In this document: positions 21,961 through 33,244 of the stretch, one piece after another
How the letters are laid out: the number at the start of each line of letters is the position of its first letter
Numbering within the stretch: position 1 is the first letter of the stretch
Source of the DNA: Sthenelais limicola
Taxonomy: Eukaryota; Annelida; Polychaeta; Phyllodocida; Sigalionidae
Direction of reading: 5' to 3'
DNA: 64,000 nt
Assembly: GCA_942159475.1 (NCBI GenBank)
Contig: OW804097.1
Location: 59,478,986 to 59,542,985 of the forward strand
The notes under the pieces: generated by a model
Database searches by the model: none
Seen by the model: only the letters and a program-made list of their open reading frames with translations
Told to the model about the DNA's origin: nothing
Program-made: the position numbers and the translations under genes

Positions 21961-23885
21961 AGACTACAAGGCCTATATAATCAAACTATGGCCACAAAAA
22001 AGAATCTAGACATTAGAATAGCTCCCGACTTTGTATTCAGATTTCTAGGCTCAAATTTCAGATTCCCTTCAAACTGAGGGAAATCTTTCTCACTCAGACT
22101 ACAAGGCCTATATAATCAAACTATGGCCACAAAAAAGAATCTAGACATTAGAATAGCTCCAGACTTTGTATTCAGATTTCTAGGCTCAAATTTCAGATTC
22201 CCTTCAAACTGAGGGAAATCTTTCTCACTCAGACTACAAGGCCTATAATATTATAATCAATCTATGGCCACAAAAAAGAATCTAGACATTAGAATAGCTC
22301 CAGACTTTGTATTCAGATTTCTAGGCACAAATTTCAGATTCCCTTCAAACTGAGGGAAATCTTTCTCACTCAGACTACAAGGCCTATATAATCAAACTAT
22401 GGCCACAAAAAAGAATCTAGACATTAGAATAGCTCCAGACTTTGTATTCAGATTTCTAGGCACAAATTTAAGATTCCCTTCAAACTGAGGGAAATCTTTC
22501 TCTCAGACTACAAGGCCTATATAATCAAACTATGGCCACAAAAAAGAATCTAGACATTAGAATAGCTCCAGACTTTGTATTCAGATTTCTAGGCTCAAAT
22601 TTCAGATTCCCTTCAAACTGAGGGAAATCTTTCTCACTCAGACTACAAGGCCTATATAATCAAATTATGGCCAGAAAAAAGAATCTAGACATTAGAATAG
22701 CTCCAGACTTTGTATTCAGATTTCTAGGCTCAAATTTCAGATTCCCTTCAAACTGAGGGAAATCTTTCTCACTCAGACTACAAGGCCTATATAATCAATC
22801 TATGGCCACAAAAAAGAATCTAGACATTAGAATAGCTCCAGACTTTGTATTCAGATTTCTAGGCACAAATTTCAGATTCCCTTCAAACTGAGGGAAATCT
22901 TTCTCACTCAGACTACAAGGCCTATATAATCAAACTATGGCCACAAAAAAGAATCTAGACATTAGAATAGCTCCAGACTTTGTATTCAGATTTCTAGGCA
23001 CAAATTTAAGATTCCCTTCAAACTGAGGGAAATCTTTCTCACTCAGACTACAAGGCCTATATAATCAAAATACGACCACAAAAAAGAATTTAGACATTAG
23101 AATAGCTCCCGACTTTGTATTCAGATTTCTAGGCTCAAATTTCAGATTCCCTTCAAACTGAGGGAAATCTTTCTCACTCAGACTACAAGGCCTATATAAT
23201 CAAACTATGGCCACAAAAAAGAATCTAGACATTAGAATAGCTCCAGACTTTGTATTCAGATTTCTAGGCTCAAATTTCAGATTCCCTTCAAACTGAGGGA
23301 AATCTTTCTCACTCAGACTACAAGGCCTATATAATCAATCTATGGCCACAAAAAAGAATCTAGACATTAGAATAGCTCCAGACTTTGTATTCAGATTTCT
23401 AGGCACAAATTTCAGATTCCCTTCAAACTGAGGGAAATCTTTCTCACTCAGACTACAAGGCCTATATAATCAAACTATGGCCACAAAAAAGAATCTAGAC
23501 ATTAGAATAGCTCCAGACTTTGTATTCAGATTTCTAGGCACAAATTTAAGATTCCCTTCAAACTGAGGGAAATCTTTCTCACTCAGACTACAAGGCCTAT
23601 ATAATCAAAATACGACCACAAAAAAGAATTTAGACATTAGAATAGCTCCAGACTTTGTATTCAGATTTCTAGGCTCAAATTTCAGATTCCCTTCAAACTG
23701 AGGGAAATCTTTCTCACTCAGACTACAAGGCCTATATAATCAAACTATGGCCACAAAAAAGAATCTAGACATTAGAATAGCTCCAGACTTTGTATTCAGA
23801 TTTCTAGGCTCAAATTTCAGATTCCCTTCAAACTGAGGGAAATCTTTCTCACTCAGACTACAAGGCCTATATAATCAAACTATGG
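21961..23885 (+). repeat. 135-bp satellite, 14 units plus a partial, with four-unit higher-order period
   Basis: The start word AGACTACAAGGCC recurs at 21961, 22096, 22231, 22372, 22505, then every 135 bp to 23855. Two units deviate (141 and 133 bp). Unit variants recur in the order A (CAATCTATGG with GGCACAAATTTCAG), B (GGCACAAATTTAAG), C (usually CAAAATACGACC, GGCTCAAATTTCAG), D (CAAACTATGG, GGCTC). From 22231 this ABCD block of about 540 bp occurs three times. Each unit holds the inverted word TCCCTTCAAACTGAGGGA, also present outside the array at about 20777. The array stops at 23885, directly at the reverse transcriptase fragment. Confidence 0.9.
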
Positions 23886-23886
23886 T

Positions 23887-24899
23887 GATTTTCTAATTTT
23901 TAATGCTCCGATTTCGCCGGGTGGCTGTATCGTCCCCGTTTACGGTAGCTGTGCATATGGGACATGTAGTTGTTCCCATTTCCTTGCTGAAGTTAAAACC
24001 CACTTAAAACCATGTAGGTTTGCATATCTTCTATTTACACAAGGTAATACGATGGTTGATAAATATATTCAAGTCTATTTCGGTATTTGTGACGGTTTCG
24101 ACATCGTCGATTGTTCCATAGAAGGTTATGATTGTGAAAATTATGCCTCTATTTTAGAGCCTGAAGCTAAAGAAAAAATGGATAGAATTGTTAATACGGA
24201 ATTGAACGAAGGTTTTATATCAATATCTAATGTTAAACCTGTATGTATTCATTCGTTGGGAGCTGTACAAAAGCCTGATGGGGCTATAAGACCTATCACA
24301 GACTGTTCGAGACCATTAGGTGTCTGTGTAAACGAGCATTGCTCGAGTCTGGTACGTACTTTCTCTTACAAATCTATTGACGATGCTGTCGACTTGGTAG
24401 AAAATAATTCATTTATGTCAGTTGTAGACATTAAATCGGCGTATCGTGCAGTGCCTATATCAACCCTGCTCACAGGATATATTGTGGGTTCAGATGGAAT
24501 CTAAATGGCCAAGATAAATATTTTCATGATAACAGACTTTGCTTCGGCCTTCGCACAGGTCCCTGCTATTTTGATGACATTTCAAACTTTATCACTGACT
24601 CTATATTGAACGTATTCCATGTACCTGTGGTAAATTACCTCGACGATTTTTTTACATGTGCAAATTCTAGTGATATGTGTAGAGATGCTCGTGATATTGT
24701 TGTCAAAGTTCTGAGATATCTAGGTTTCCCCTCATGTCGGTATCTAGGCTTCACCATCGACTCAATGGACATGACATTGTCAATGCCTCAGGAGAAAATT
24801 GACAAGCTCTACAAAATTCTAAAATCTTTAGAAAACAAGTCATCAATCTCCAAATCCCAGCTTGAAAGTATATGTGGTTATGTCAGCCATTGTGGTTGA
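23887..24899 (+). pseudogene. DIRS-like retrotransposon reverse transcriptase fragment, frame-disrupted
   Basis: Frame 1 is open from the end of the satellite: a segment with HFLAEVKTHLKPC, then GFDIVDC, HSLGAVQKPDGAIRPITDCS (fingers), SVVDIKSAYRAVPIS (first catalytic Asp region). The frame shifts near 24480; a second frame gives LCFGLRTGPCYFDD, and a third gives VVNYLDDFFTCA, carrying the YxDD active site, then RYLGFTIDSMDMTLSMPQ. The order and wording (PxGVVxKxDG, DIKSAFRxxPV, FGLRxxP, YLDDF) fit DIRS/tyrosine-recombinase retroelements better than Gypsy. No recombinase or RNase H remains after 24899. About 40-60 residues seem deleted around 24727. Stops and shifts make it non-functional. 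Confidence 0.75.
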
Positions 24900-25276
24900 C
24901 ATAAAGTCCATTGGATTAGGTTGCACAACTGGTTTAGTCAGGCGTACTTTCTTGTTTAGGAGGCCTAGGCTTCTGCATCTGCCGATAGCCACCATTCTGG
25001 CCGGCCTTCTGACCACATTTGGAGTGTTGAGCGATACTTCTATCTCCTCCGATTCGTCACCGGCTATCTCGTCTTCACCTTTGTCGTTGCCTTTGACGCC
25101 ATTTTGAGTATCCACACACTTTGCGGCCTCGCCATGTAATTCGGCCTCTTCGTTCTCGTCTAAGTCCTCCAATGTGACTTTGTTTCATTCGACTGCCAAT
25201 TTCTTTTCTTCCTTCTCTTTCCTCTTCTCAGCAGCAGTCTTTCTGGGTTTAGATTTGTTTGTGTTAGCGCCTGCCA
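24900..25276 (-). pseudogene. Degenerate minus-strand ORF, acidic/lysine-rich, unrecognised
   Basis: Reading the minus strand from ATG at 25276-25274: MAGANTNKSKPRKTAAEKRK and more Lys/Glu, then TGA at 25187-25185. The same frame continues for about 95 codons: LEDLDENEEAELHG, an Asp/Glu-rich part, then RRPARMVAIGRCRSLGLLNK. One in-frame stop separates the parts. Composition is reminiscent of a retroelement ORF1 or a nuclear protein, but there is no diagnostic motif. It abuts the reverse transcriptase remnant in opposite orientation, so it may be a second broken element or a processed gene copy. Confidence 0.4.
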
Positions 25277-25543
25277 TTGCTGGATTGGAAATTGAAGTCT
25301 GTATGTGTTGACACAGTAAGGAAGAATGAGGTGACTGGGAGTGAGTCCTTGTTACGTTGGTAGTTACCAGGTGGCGCCTCTGTCCAATGTCCCGCCATTC
25401 AATGAATGGCAGGCACAATTAAAACTAAGTCTTCTCGAAATTAAAATTACGATCCAACTACTATGATGCTATCAGTAATTCAAACAGAATATTCTCCCAA
25501 ACTTGACAATTCCTGTAAATATTTAAATTGTGCCATAATTAAT

Positions 25544-25830
25544 TGTGATACGCGATAGAAAAATTAGTCTCAAGTCGCAAGATTGGTGTTTTTCACATGT
25601 TTTAGGATTTTTAAAAAGAAATGTGGCCATCTTGGGTTGTTTAAGGCTTTTAGTTGTATGAATACATGTACTAAATTTCAGGACGGTGTACTGATTATGT
25701 CTTTCATTTCTAAGGTCATCCTAAGGGAATATATTTAACTATTTTACATGAATCATAGATAACTAGTTGTTTAAACATGAAAAGATACAGAAGTACTTAT
25801 TAGATTTCCAGCAGGTTAACGACTTAAAGA
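25544..25830. mobile_element. GAGTCACAAGTCGC-family element, copy 3 (decayed)
   Basis: The left end TGTGATACGCGATAGAAAAA / TTAGTCTCAAGTCGCAAG is recognisable. The inner AAGGTCATCCTAAGGGAATA and GTACTTATTAGA blocks are shared with copy 1. The right end is not clear. Confidence 0.45.
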
Positions 25831-26984
25831 GTCACTAAACCCCAAAATATCATTACAAAATCAACTTCTTTGCTGCTATACAAATGTAACGGCCCCAGTG
25901 GTACTTAATGCAACCTAAGATTTAGTGAGTGGCTCCTGTACCCATTTAGATGAGGGGAAAAGTAGTTCCACAGTTTAACACTCCATTCAGGGCGCCACTG
26001 TTAGAGTACGTCATAATGTGCATGGCTAAATCTTAAAATGAACATGCAATGTACATAAAACACAAGTCGAGAAAGGTGTTGTGTACATTTCAGGAGTCAC
26101 CTTCTAGCTCCTTCTGACATCACACAGCACCATCAGTGTCCTCTTGTGCTAAACAGACCTTTTCACCTAAGCTTTCTCAATTAGCTCCCATGTGCGACTA
26201 TAAGTTAGACATAAATGGGGGTAAATAATTGCGACTTGGGTGTTGTATTTAATTATAGATCCATATAAACGTTTGTTGTCCCGAAAATGACCATCAACCC
26301 GTTTAGTGACCCTGTAAAGGCTCATTTTCACTTTCCTCCAGATAACCCAATCAGTTAATTCCTACGGAAAGAAGCTGCAGGTTCTGCGGCTGCTTGTGCT
26401 GGTGATGCTGCCCATTCTGGCACTGCTGAGCCTAGAGGGCTACATATTCAGCGCCAACGTGCAAGTCTACATACAGACCCACCAGGCTCGCACCTCCATC
26501 CGCTACAGCCTAGAACTCTCGGACTTTCTACATTACCTCCAGAACGAGCGCGATATGAGTGCTTACTACATTTCCTCCATTGGACCAGGTTGATTAATGA
26601 TTCTTGATTTGATTTTTAGTTCTATGGCATTATTCCTCATTAAAATGTATATTCACCTGAGGAAATATTTTCATAATCATTATTATTAGGTTCTTTATTC
26701 TTAGATTCATTAACTTGGGGAATTAGATTTTATTCATTTGAAAAGTATTTCATTCAAGATATGAATTATACAAACTGCTGTGTTCATCACTGAGGCATTT
26801 TATTAGAAGATGATAAATTATAACGATATAGAGCGATTATAATGACATCATAGTGATAATAGCTTGAAAATATAATACTAATTACAAAATCCAAATTATC
26901 ATTATTTTTTTGAATTGCCAATATAATACTAGAATGCAAGAATATATTCTTACTCTAGCGACGCCATTCCATGGTCATTCAGTC

Positions 26985-27145
26985 TAGGCTCAAAGTTGAG
27001 AGAGTCCCTCCAACCCGAGAAAAGCCACACGCTCCAAACCGCAAAAGGAGGGCCAGGAAAACCATTAGCGCAGTAGGCGTATAATCTCTGACAGACATAC
27101 CATTCTTATCTGATCTGAGAGGTTCTGAGCCTAGGCTGCATCGTA
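26985..27145 (+). repeat. CTAGGCTCA-family dispersed repeat between/within NIT exons
   Basis: GTCTAGGCTCAAAGTTGAGA and GAGTCCCTCC at the left and ACCATTCTTATCTGATCTGA then GAGCCTAGGCTGCA at the right. Related copies: 4806-4930 (inverted), 47935-48070, 52116-52260 and 60835-60900. The 135-bp satellite shares the CTAGGCTCAAA and CCCTTCAAACTGAGGG words. It sits in the intron separating the two NIT exons. Confidence 0.6.
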
Positions 27146-27509
27146 GACATATCTTTTATTAATTTAACGTAGATATATTATATTATGGGTAATTTAAGTA
27201 GTCAATACAAGTACGTTTAGGATTAGATATAGGTTAGACTTGCTGAACCTCCATATCACCCCTCATGATCTACTGAAAATAACATCCATGATGGAATGTT
27301 TGTCCTGAATGTTTGTCTTTAGTAAAAAATATCTAAATCTAGGGATAGAGAAATACACTGAGGAGACGAAGAAACAGCTCCTGGCCACCTACGCACAGAC
27401 GGATGACACCATTGGGCGTCTCAGCGACTGGAGCGCCGTCCCCAAGATTCGCGCGGAAGTGACCCCGAAACAAAGCTTCGTCAATTTCCTCAACATGCAT
27501 TGCTACAAC

Positions 27510-27551
27510 CAGAGACAGTCCAACACGTATTGGACTGTCTCTGCTACAACC
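27510..27551. repeat. 41-bp insertion with a 14-bp-arm hairpin inside NIT exon ii
   Basis: CAGAGACAGTCCAA (27510-27523) and its inverse TTGGACTGTCTCTG (27530-27543) surround the 6-base loop CACGTA. The word TGCTACAACC occurs at 27501-27510 and again at 27542-27551, so removing 41 bp restores one copy and the reading frame. Confidence 0.8.
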
Positions 27552-28476
27552 TGGACATCCAGAGCCCCACTCCCAACGGAGAGCTCGACTTTTATTCTGA
27601 ACTTATGGAAGATGGTATTGGTTGGTTCTACCTTAGAGTAAAAGGAGACAGAGGAGAGTCTGGGGGAGATGAAGGGTTCCATCATCTCCGCCGCCCAGCA
27701 GGGTGATTAGCTCTTATCTGGTCATTAGCAGTGGGGTGCACCTGACCATTTCTAAACGACTTAATTGCAATTTTAAAAAATCATTTTAAACTTTTGAGTT
27801 TTGGTTACCTGTAGCAGAATTATTTCGATACAACATCAAGTAGATAGTAAAGGGCAGAAAAACTGTCCTTCCCCGGTTCAAATACATGCAGTACAAGTGG
27901 AGATATCAAGTACCAACTACACAAAATTCATCATTTTTACTTGCATTTTTTCCCCATGCGACATTGTGAGACACCTTAACCACATATACCACAGGAAAGC
28001 TGCATTTCTCAAGAATCACATACCCAAATGCCAATAATTAGGACGGATTAGGAAATATAGAGATTTTGAGAAGAAAAAGTCTTTACAAGTGAGTGTTCCA
28101 AAGAAATTTAACTGTAACTTGATTTGTAAGTATAGTAGAGAGATAAATCGAATACAAAAATCATGCTTGCAACATGGGGAATATAATTCTGGAAGAGTGC
28201 AATGTGTATGAATGATAGTTTGTATTAATCATATACCAATAATTAATCTCCAGCTTGCTCAGACCTCAATTAGGTCATGAGGTTCTGGAGAGGGGTGGGC
28301 ATCGGCGGTGACCATCATGGTGCACAAAGCCCCCTTGCACCACAGGTGGCCCCCCTCATCTTTGGGCCGGGAATCAGCAGGGTGCAAGCAATAAAATTCC
28401 TAGAGCTGAATCTGTTTCTTTTAATCTAAGGTTCTACGACTCAGGATTGGAGGCTATAATAATGCATAATAATATA

Positions 28477-28990
28477 GTCAGGTAGATTGGTGCAAGAATT
28501 GTTCAAATTGGTATTAAAGCATGAAATTTGGTACAGTGATAGATTTTGGTAAGCTGATTAATTTTGGATATTGACCCATTCTGAAAAATTGTTTTCTTGG
28601 GTTCTGTTGCCATGGTAACATTTTTTCAGTGAAATTTTGGCCATTCCCTGGAAATACTGAAATCTAACATATAATTTGATATGGTATATGCACACAAAGT
28701 AGTCTATGGAATAGTTCTCTAATTTTTCTAACTATTTCGGCAAATTATATGGTTGTTAGGCTATGTATGGTTGCTAAGCAACTGATAATATACTGAAATT
28801 TCTCCAAAATGGATTTTATGTATATTTTATGGGGTAAGGCAATTATTTATGTTCTAGAATGTAACATTTATTTAATGATAACATTTTCAGTGATATGCTT
28901 CAGCTTTTAGAATATCCAAGATGGCTGCCAAATGGTTCTAAGATCCCAAATGGCTGATCATGGCCCTTCAGGCCCACTTCCTAGTTGTCT
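28477..28990 (+). repeat. Dispersed repeat R1 copy 1 carrying an X-box-like motif
   Basis: About 510 bp with the landmarks GTCAGGTAGATTGG, TTGACCCATTCTGAAAA, GTTGCCATGGTAAC (28606-28619), GGTTGCTAAGCAACTGA and a final CCAAGATGGCTGCCAAATGG. A tandem diverged copy follows at about 29050-29560, and an inverted copy lies at about 44890-45284. Confidence 0.75.
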
Positions 28991-29049
28991 TGACGTTTAG
29001 TTAGTTTGCAAGCTTAATAATTGTTCATATCAGTATGTACTTTAACCAA

Positions 29050-29560
29050 TTCTGAACATTAGAATAGGTCTCAGAACCTGAAATTTGGTAAAGAGATACA
29101 TTTTGATATGATGATTATTTTTTTATATTGACCCATTCTGAAAAGAATTATTCTCTTGGCTTCTGTTGCCATGGTATCATATTTCTAACTAAAATTTCAT
29201 CAATTTTCCTGGAAAAACTGATTTCTAACAAATAATCATTATCAATATACCCAAATAAAGTAGTTATGCAGTAGTTCTATGAATTAGGTAACTATTTCAG
29301 GCAATTCCATGCTTGCTAGGCTATTTATGGTTGCTAAGCAACTGAAAATATGCTGAAATTGATCCGAAATGACTTATTTTATGCATATTTTCTGGGTAAA
29401 ATCTATTTTTTAGGTACTAAAATGTAATATTTCTTTAATAATCACAATTTCGGTGATATGCATCAACATTTAGAATTTCTAAGATGGTGACCAAATGGTT
29501 CTAAGATCCAAAATGGCTCATCGAAAGACCATTTTTGCCCATTTCCTAGATATGAGCATG
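29050..29560 (+). repeat. Dispersed repeat R1 copy 2 (diverged, direct)
   Basis: Same landmark order as copy 1: ACCTGAAATTTGGTA, TTGACCCATTCTGAAAAG, GTTGCCATGGTATC, GGTTGCTAAGCAACTGAAAA, AAGATGGTGACCAAATGG. More diverged than the inverted copy at 45 kb. Confidence 0.7.
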
Positions 29561-30706
29561 TTCATACTACATAATAGTACATTCTGACCATTGAAGTGAC
29601 TCTTTTCACTGTTCTAGACTAGATTCATAAGTAACATCAGTTACAAAAGGTCCTATTTTCAAAGCAAATAGGAGAGCTAAAAGTAAAACAAAATCATGAT
29701 TGAACATGGAGCTTTGTTTTAGTTGTTGGGGGCATTTTCAAGGCAATCCTTGAATAATCCCCAACGGGTGTTATTAACTATCTTTGCCACTTTAAAATAG
29801 ATCTGCGAACCTGAATTTTGGTGCATAGATAAATTATGGCATATATATTATATGACCTTTTTTCTCTCTTGATATAGCTATAAGAGGATATGTTTTGGTT
29901 GCAGCTTTTAGGCTATTGAAGGTCTAGCATAGACTGTTGCTAGGTGACCATATATCAAACTGGAACTGGGAACTGGGGGAATAACCAGCCGCCCATCTAC
30001 CGGAGTGCAGGAGCAATGTTCTCTAATGAGTTGCACATGCACACAGAGATTGTGGTTAACTCTGCACTCCCTGATTGCCAAATATGTGATGTGGCCTATC
30101 CATACTATATTAATTGTGGATTGTACAGGGCTCTAACTTTCACAGTGGTTTCCATTGGTATCAAGAAAAGTTACCTGGGTATTGGTTTCCCCAAAATCAC
30201 TTTTTTCAAGGGAGGTGATTTTGAAGATTTTCAACAACCAATTTTGCGGCAGTTACCTTGCTGGGATGATTCAATATCTGTTTTGGTTAGTGTATGAGAA
30301 TGTGTGGAGGCAAAGCAGGGCAGTCCTCAAGGCCTCCTAAAGTGTATGGGTTTTCTTTTCCCTTTATTGGGGAGGGGGAAGGGGAAGGAGGGCAGAAAGG
30401 GGGAGATGGGAAGGAGGTGGGCAGGGAGTGTGAGGGAGACAGTATATGTTTATTTGCTTTGTCTTGCATCACCCCTGGAATCTATATTAATTATTGCTAC
30501 CTGTGATAGATGGGGGCTTCTAGTTACTTTTAAATTCCATTTCATTTGATGGGTAAGGGTCTGAGAATATGTCATAATTTAAAAAGATGTGCGTTCTGAG
30601 ACATTTTTATCTGCAAGTCGGCCTGGTGTTGAGGTCACCTCCTTCCTGTCCTAATTGTCCTATTTTAGCTCCTTAGCTCTAGATCTTAAAAAGGGTAACA
30701 GGAATT
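29561..30706. other. No gene seen; a purine-rich patch near 30360-30435
   Basis: A 117-codon frame at 29944-30297 starts at GTG and matches nothing I know. A G/A-rich stretch follows. I see no splice-consistent exon or conserved motif. Confidence 0.5.
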
Positions 30707-30830
30707 TTCAACCCCTAGTCTTTTCCCCCCAGGTCTTTTAAACCCCTGGTTGTTTCAACTCCAGGTCTTTTCAACCCTGGGTCGTTTCAACCCCAGGTGG
30801 TTTCCACCCCTGGTGGTTTCAACCCCAGTC
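30707..30830 (-). repeat. Minisatellite, AACCCCAGGTNNTTTC orientation
   Basis: Roughly 18-bp units such as TTCAACCCTGGGTCGTTTCA repeat about six times with substitutions. It is the inverse of the minisatellite at 31668-31830. Confidence 0.75.
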
Positions 30831-31667
30831 AGCTCTCCATACATAATTTGCCCATAATCAGTGATAGAATATAGCATACCTAACCCAATATTTGCGTCAC
30901 CAATATTTCCCTGATTGTTTTTACTAGAGTCCTACAAGTGTAGTGGCTATCAGTAGTGTCATTTTGATATCAAGATATCATTTGGCTTTGTCTATATCCA
31001 GTAGTTTCCTTTCTGTTGTGGATATTAAGCCTCTTGAGGTTATCATTAAACAAACAATCCTAATTAGGACCCCAACAAGGAGACCTAGGCATCCAGCTAC
31101 ATGCTGATGGTTAGCTAGGGTTTACTGTTGTGATAACATTTACCAGAAACTAGCATAACTTCACACTGTTTATATATTAATTTATGACGATACTTTTGAA
31201 AGATTTAGGACATAATTATGACAAATTAAGACCAGTATGTAAATTGAACTTATAAATTACAAATTATTATGTCCGTTTTCGAGTAAATATGATATAATTG
31301 TTCTGACCATACAACCATATATAGGGGATTCTGATAAATTAAAACTTTAATTTCCATGATCATTCTGCCTTCTTTGGAAAAACGCCGGGCCTTGAATAAA
31401 CGCTGGCCTTTGATACATGTACATTTTCTGTGGTGTATTTGTACCTGTATTAACCATATAAATATTATAAATATTCCTTTATAACATCAGAGTCTAAACA
31501 GGACCAAACCCTTCTCATATGCATGCTGACTAGATACTTATGCTATGAACACACCTCCCACTGGTTTGATTTATTAGGTTGGAAACTCTATCTTCGAAGA
31601 TTGTTTCAAAATATTCCTCTGAATGCATCAAACACCAAATAAAAATGTATATTCTTCTATTAAAGAA

Positions 31668-31830
31668 ACTGGGGTTTAAACAACCAGGGGTTGAAATGAC
31701 AAGGGGTTGAAACAACCTGGGGTTGAAACAACCTGGGGTTTAAACGACCTGGGGTTGAAACAACCAGGGGTTAAAAAGACCAGGGGTTGAAAGTTCCATG
31801 TGGGAAAAGACCAGGGGTTGAAAGTTCCAG
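31668..31830 (+). repeat. Minisatellite, GGGGTTGAAACAACCT orientation
   Basis: About eight approximately 18-bp units (GGGGTTGAAACAACCT, GGGGTTTAAACGACCT and similar). With the inverted array 0.85 kb upstream it could form a foldback. The Phe/Pro-rich minus-strand frame across it is a repeat translation. Confidence 0.8.
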
Positions 31831-33244
31831 AAACCCTTAAAACGGACCTAAATGAAAGCATCTTACAGAGCATGCATATTTGATTATTTGCTTTTGTAAA
31901 CATCAACCATATAACATTGTTCTTTAGGACAAGCCCACAAGAAGGAAGAAGTAAATATTGAAGCTGAAATTAAGTGTTAGTCAATATAGAGTAAAGTTAA
32001 TGGGGAGTATGTTACTCCCGGGATCTAGCTGCACATGGTGGGTTCTCCATGTCCAACAGGGCATAGCAGACCAGTTACAACAAAATAAGTCTAATTAGTT
32101 GTAGGCCTCTATAAGTGGTGAAATAAAAAGGCAGTGTTTGGTGTTACTAATAATGATTGATCTTTAGAAGGTATACCTAAAATGTATGTATTTGATGACA
32201 TAGCCTACAGATTATAAGTATTCTACCAATACTGATTAGTATACTCTGCCTCCTATATTCTCTGCATATTCACGAAAGAGTCTGAAGCTTATCTTTCCTC
32301 TGTCTCCTCTCCCTTCCAATCAATAGTGCACTTTTGTCAGTCTGTCAGAACCTTCTAGAGGGTCATTTCCTTAAAATGTATGTCTAGTTTCATTTCATTT
32401 CCATGCTATTTGAGCATGCCTCTGTCCTCATACTCTGTACACCTCCCTTATCTCCTCTCCTATCCTCTATGACCAACTACATCTGTCTTTCTGTCAATAT
32501 GTGTCTATCTGCTATATCTCTTATTTATGTATCTTTCTCTCCCTCTCTATCAGCACTCCTTCCTCAGAGATCGACCGCACTTTTATCATCCCCCTGGATC
32601 TATTTTAACTTTCCTACCTCAGTCTGTCTTCATAGACCCCTCTAATCACTCTTGCTCGGCACAATTTTCCATGCACACAATCTCTTCTAGTTATATAAGT
32701 TATATAAATGTTCTCAAACCGGCCCCAAATTTGGTATGGTGGTCGTTAGGAATGCCTATGAAGACCCACTTTCAATTTTCTAATGTTGTAGAGGAAAATG
32801 GGATTTCTTTTGTATTTCTGGTTTTTTATCAAGGTTCTCAAAAGTCATTATTTTTTGCTGAAACATCTTGTTAGGACTATTTGTCACTCCAAGCAATGAA
32901 AAAAAATGAAAACAATTGCCCTGACCCCCCATCACAGTGCAATAAAGTATCAATCAATACCTTAGCCAGGGCTACAACTATGATTCACTATACTACTACC
33001 CTTGGTGCTGCCATCTGTACTATAGGTTTGAGGGTTCCTCAATCTCTACCTTTGTCATCACTTTTTTGTGCATGCTGGAAAATGAACACTTTTTATGTAC
33101 AAACTGTCTATTGCAGTGCCTACAGTTACATCAGAATAACAATGTCAATTAAAATCATATAATAAATATCCCTGCAACAGAGGTAAATACATGTATGTCA
33201 GTTCTTTGATTGGGAGAATTGGTGTTCTGAAGAAAAAAACAAGA

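Larger units (their letters stand above)
26342..27702 (+). pseudogene. Two exons of a NIT-domain sensor (receptor guanylate-cyclase type), frame-broken
   Basis: Exon i, 26342-26588, starts in phase 0: ITQSVNSYGKKLQ, a membrane helix (VLRLLVLVMLPILALLSLEG), then a helix ending LSDFLHYLQNERDMSAYYIS. The LxxFxHxLQxERxxSAxY pattern is the signature of the NIT (nitrate/nitrite sensing) domain, found in animal receptor guanylate cyclases and bacterial receptors. Exon ii, 27343-27702, joins in phase 1 (GIEKYTEETKKQL, TIGRLSDWSAVPKIR, SFVNFLNMHCYN), then a frameshift, then LDIQSPTPNGELDFYSELME, a second shift near 27637, and EMKGSIISAAQQ. The shifts are a 41-bp hairpin insertion and probably one extra A in GTAAAAGG. 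No kinase-homology or cyclase exon was found downstream, and no N-terminal exons upstream, so this is probably a gene remnant, though assembly error is possible. Confidence 0.7.

Noticed and set aside
21961..23885. CRISPR-like repeat-spacer array
   Set aside because: The whole 135-bp period is conserved, there are no unique spacers, and the host is a eukaryote.
29944..30297. 117-codon frame between R1 and the first minisatellite
   Set aside because: Starts at GTG, has no recognisable motif, no splice-consistent partner and ordinary composition; treated as chance.
31676..31906. Phe/Pro-rich minus-strand frame
   Set aside because: Translation of the GGGGTTGAAACAACCT minisatellite.
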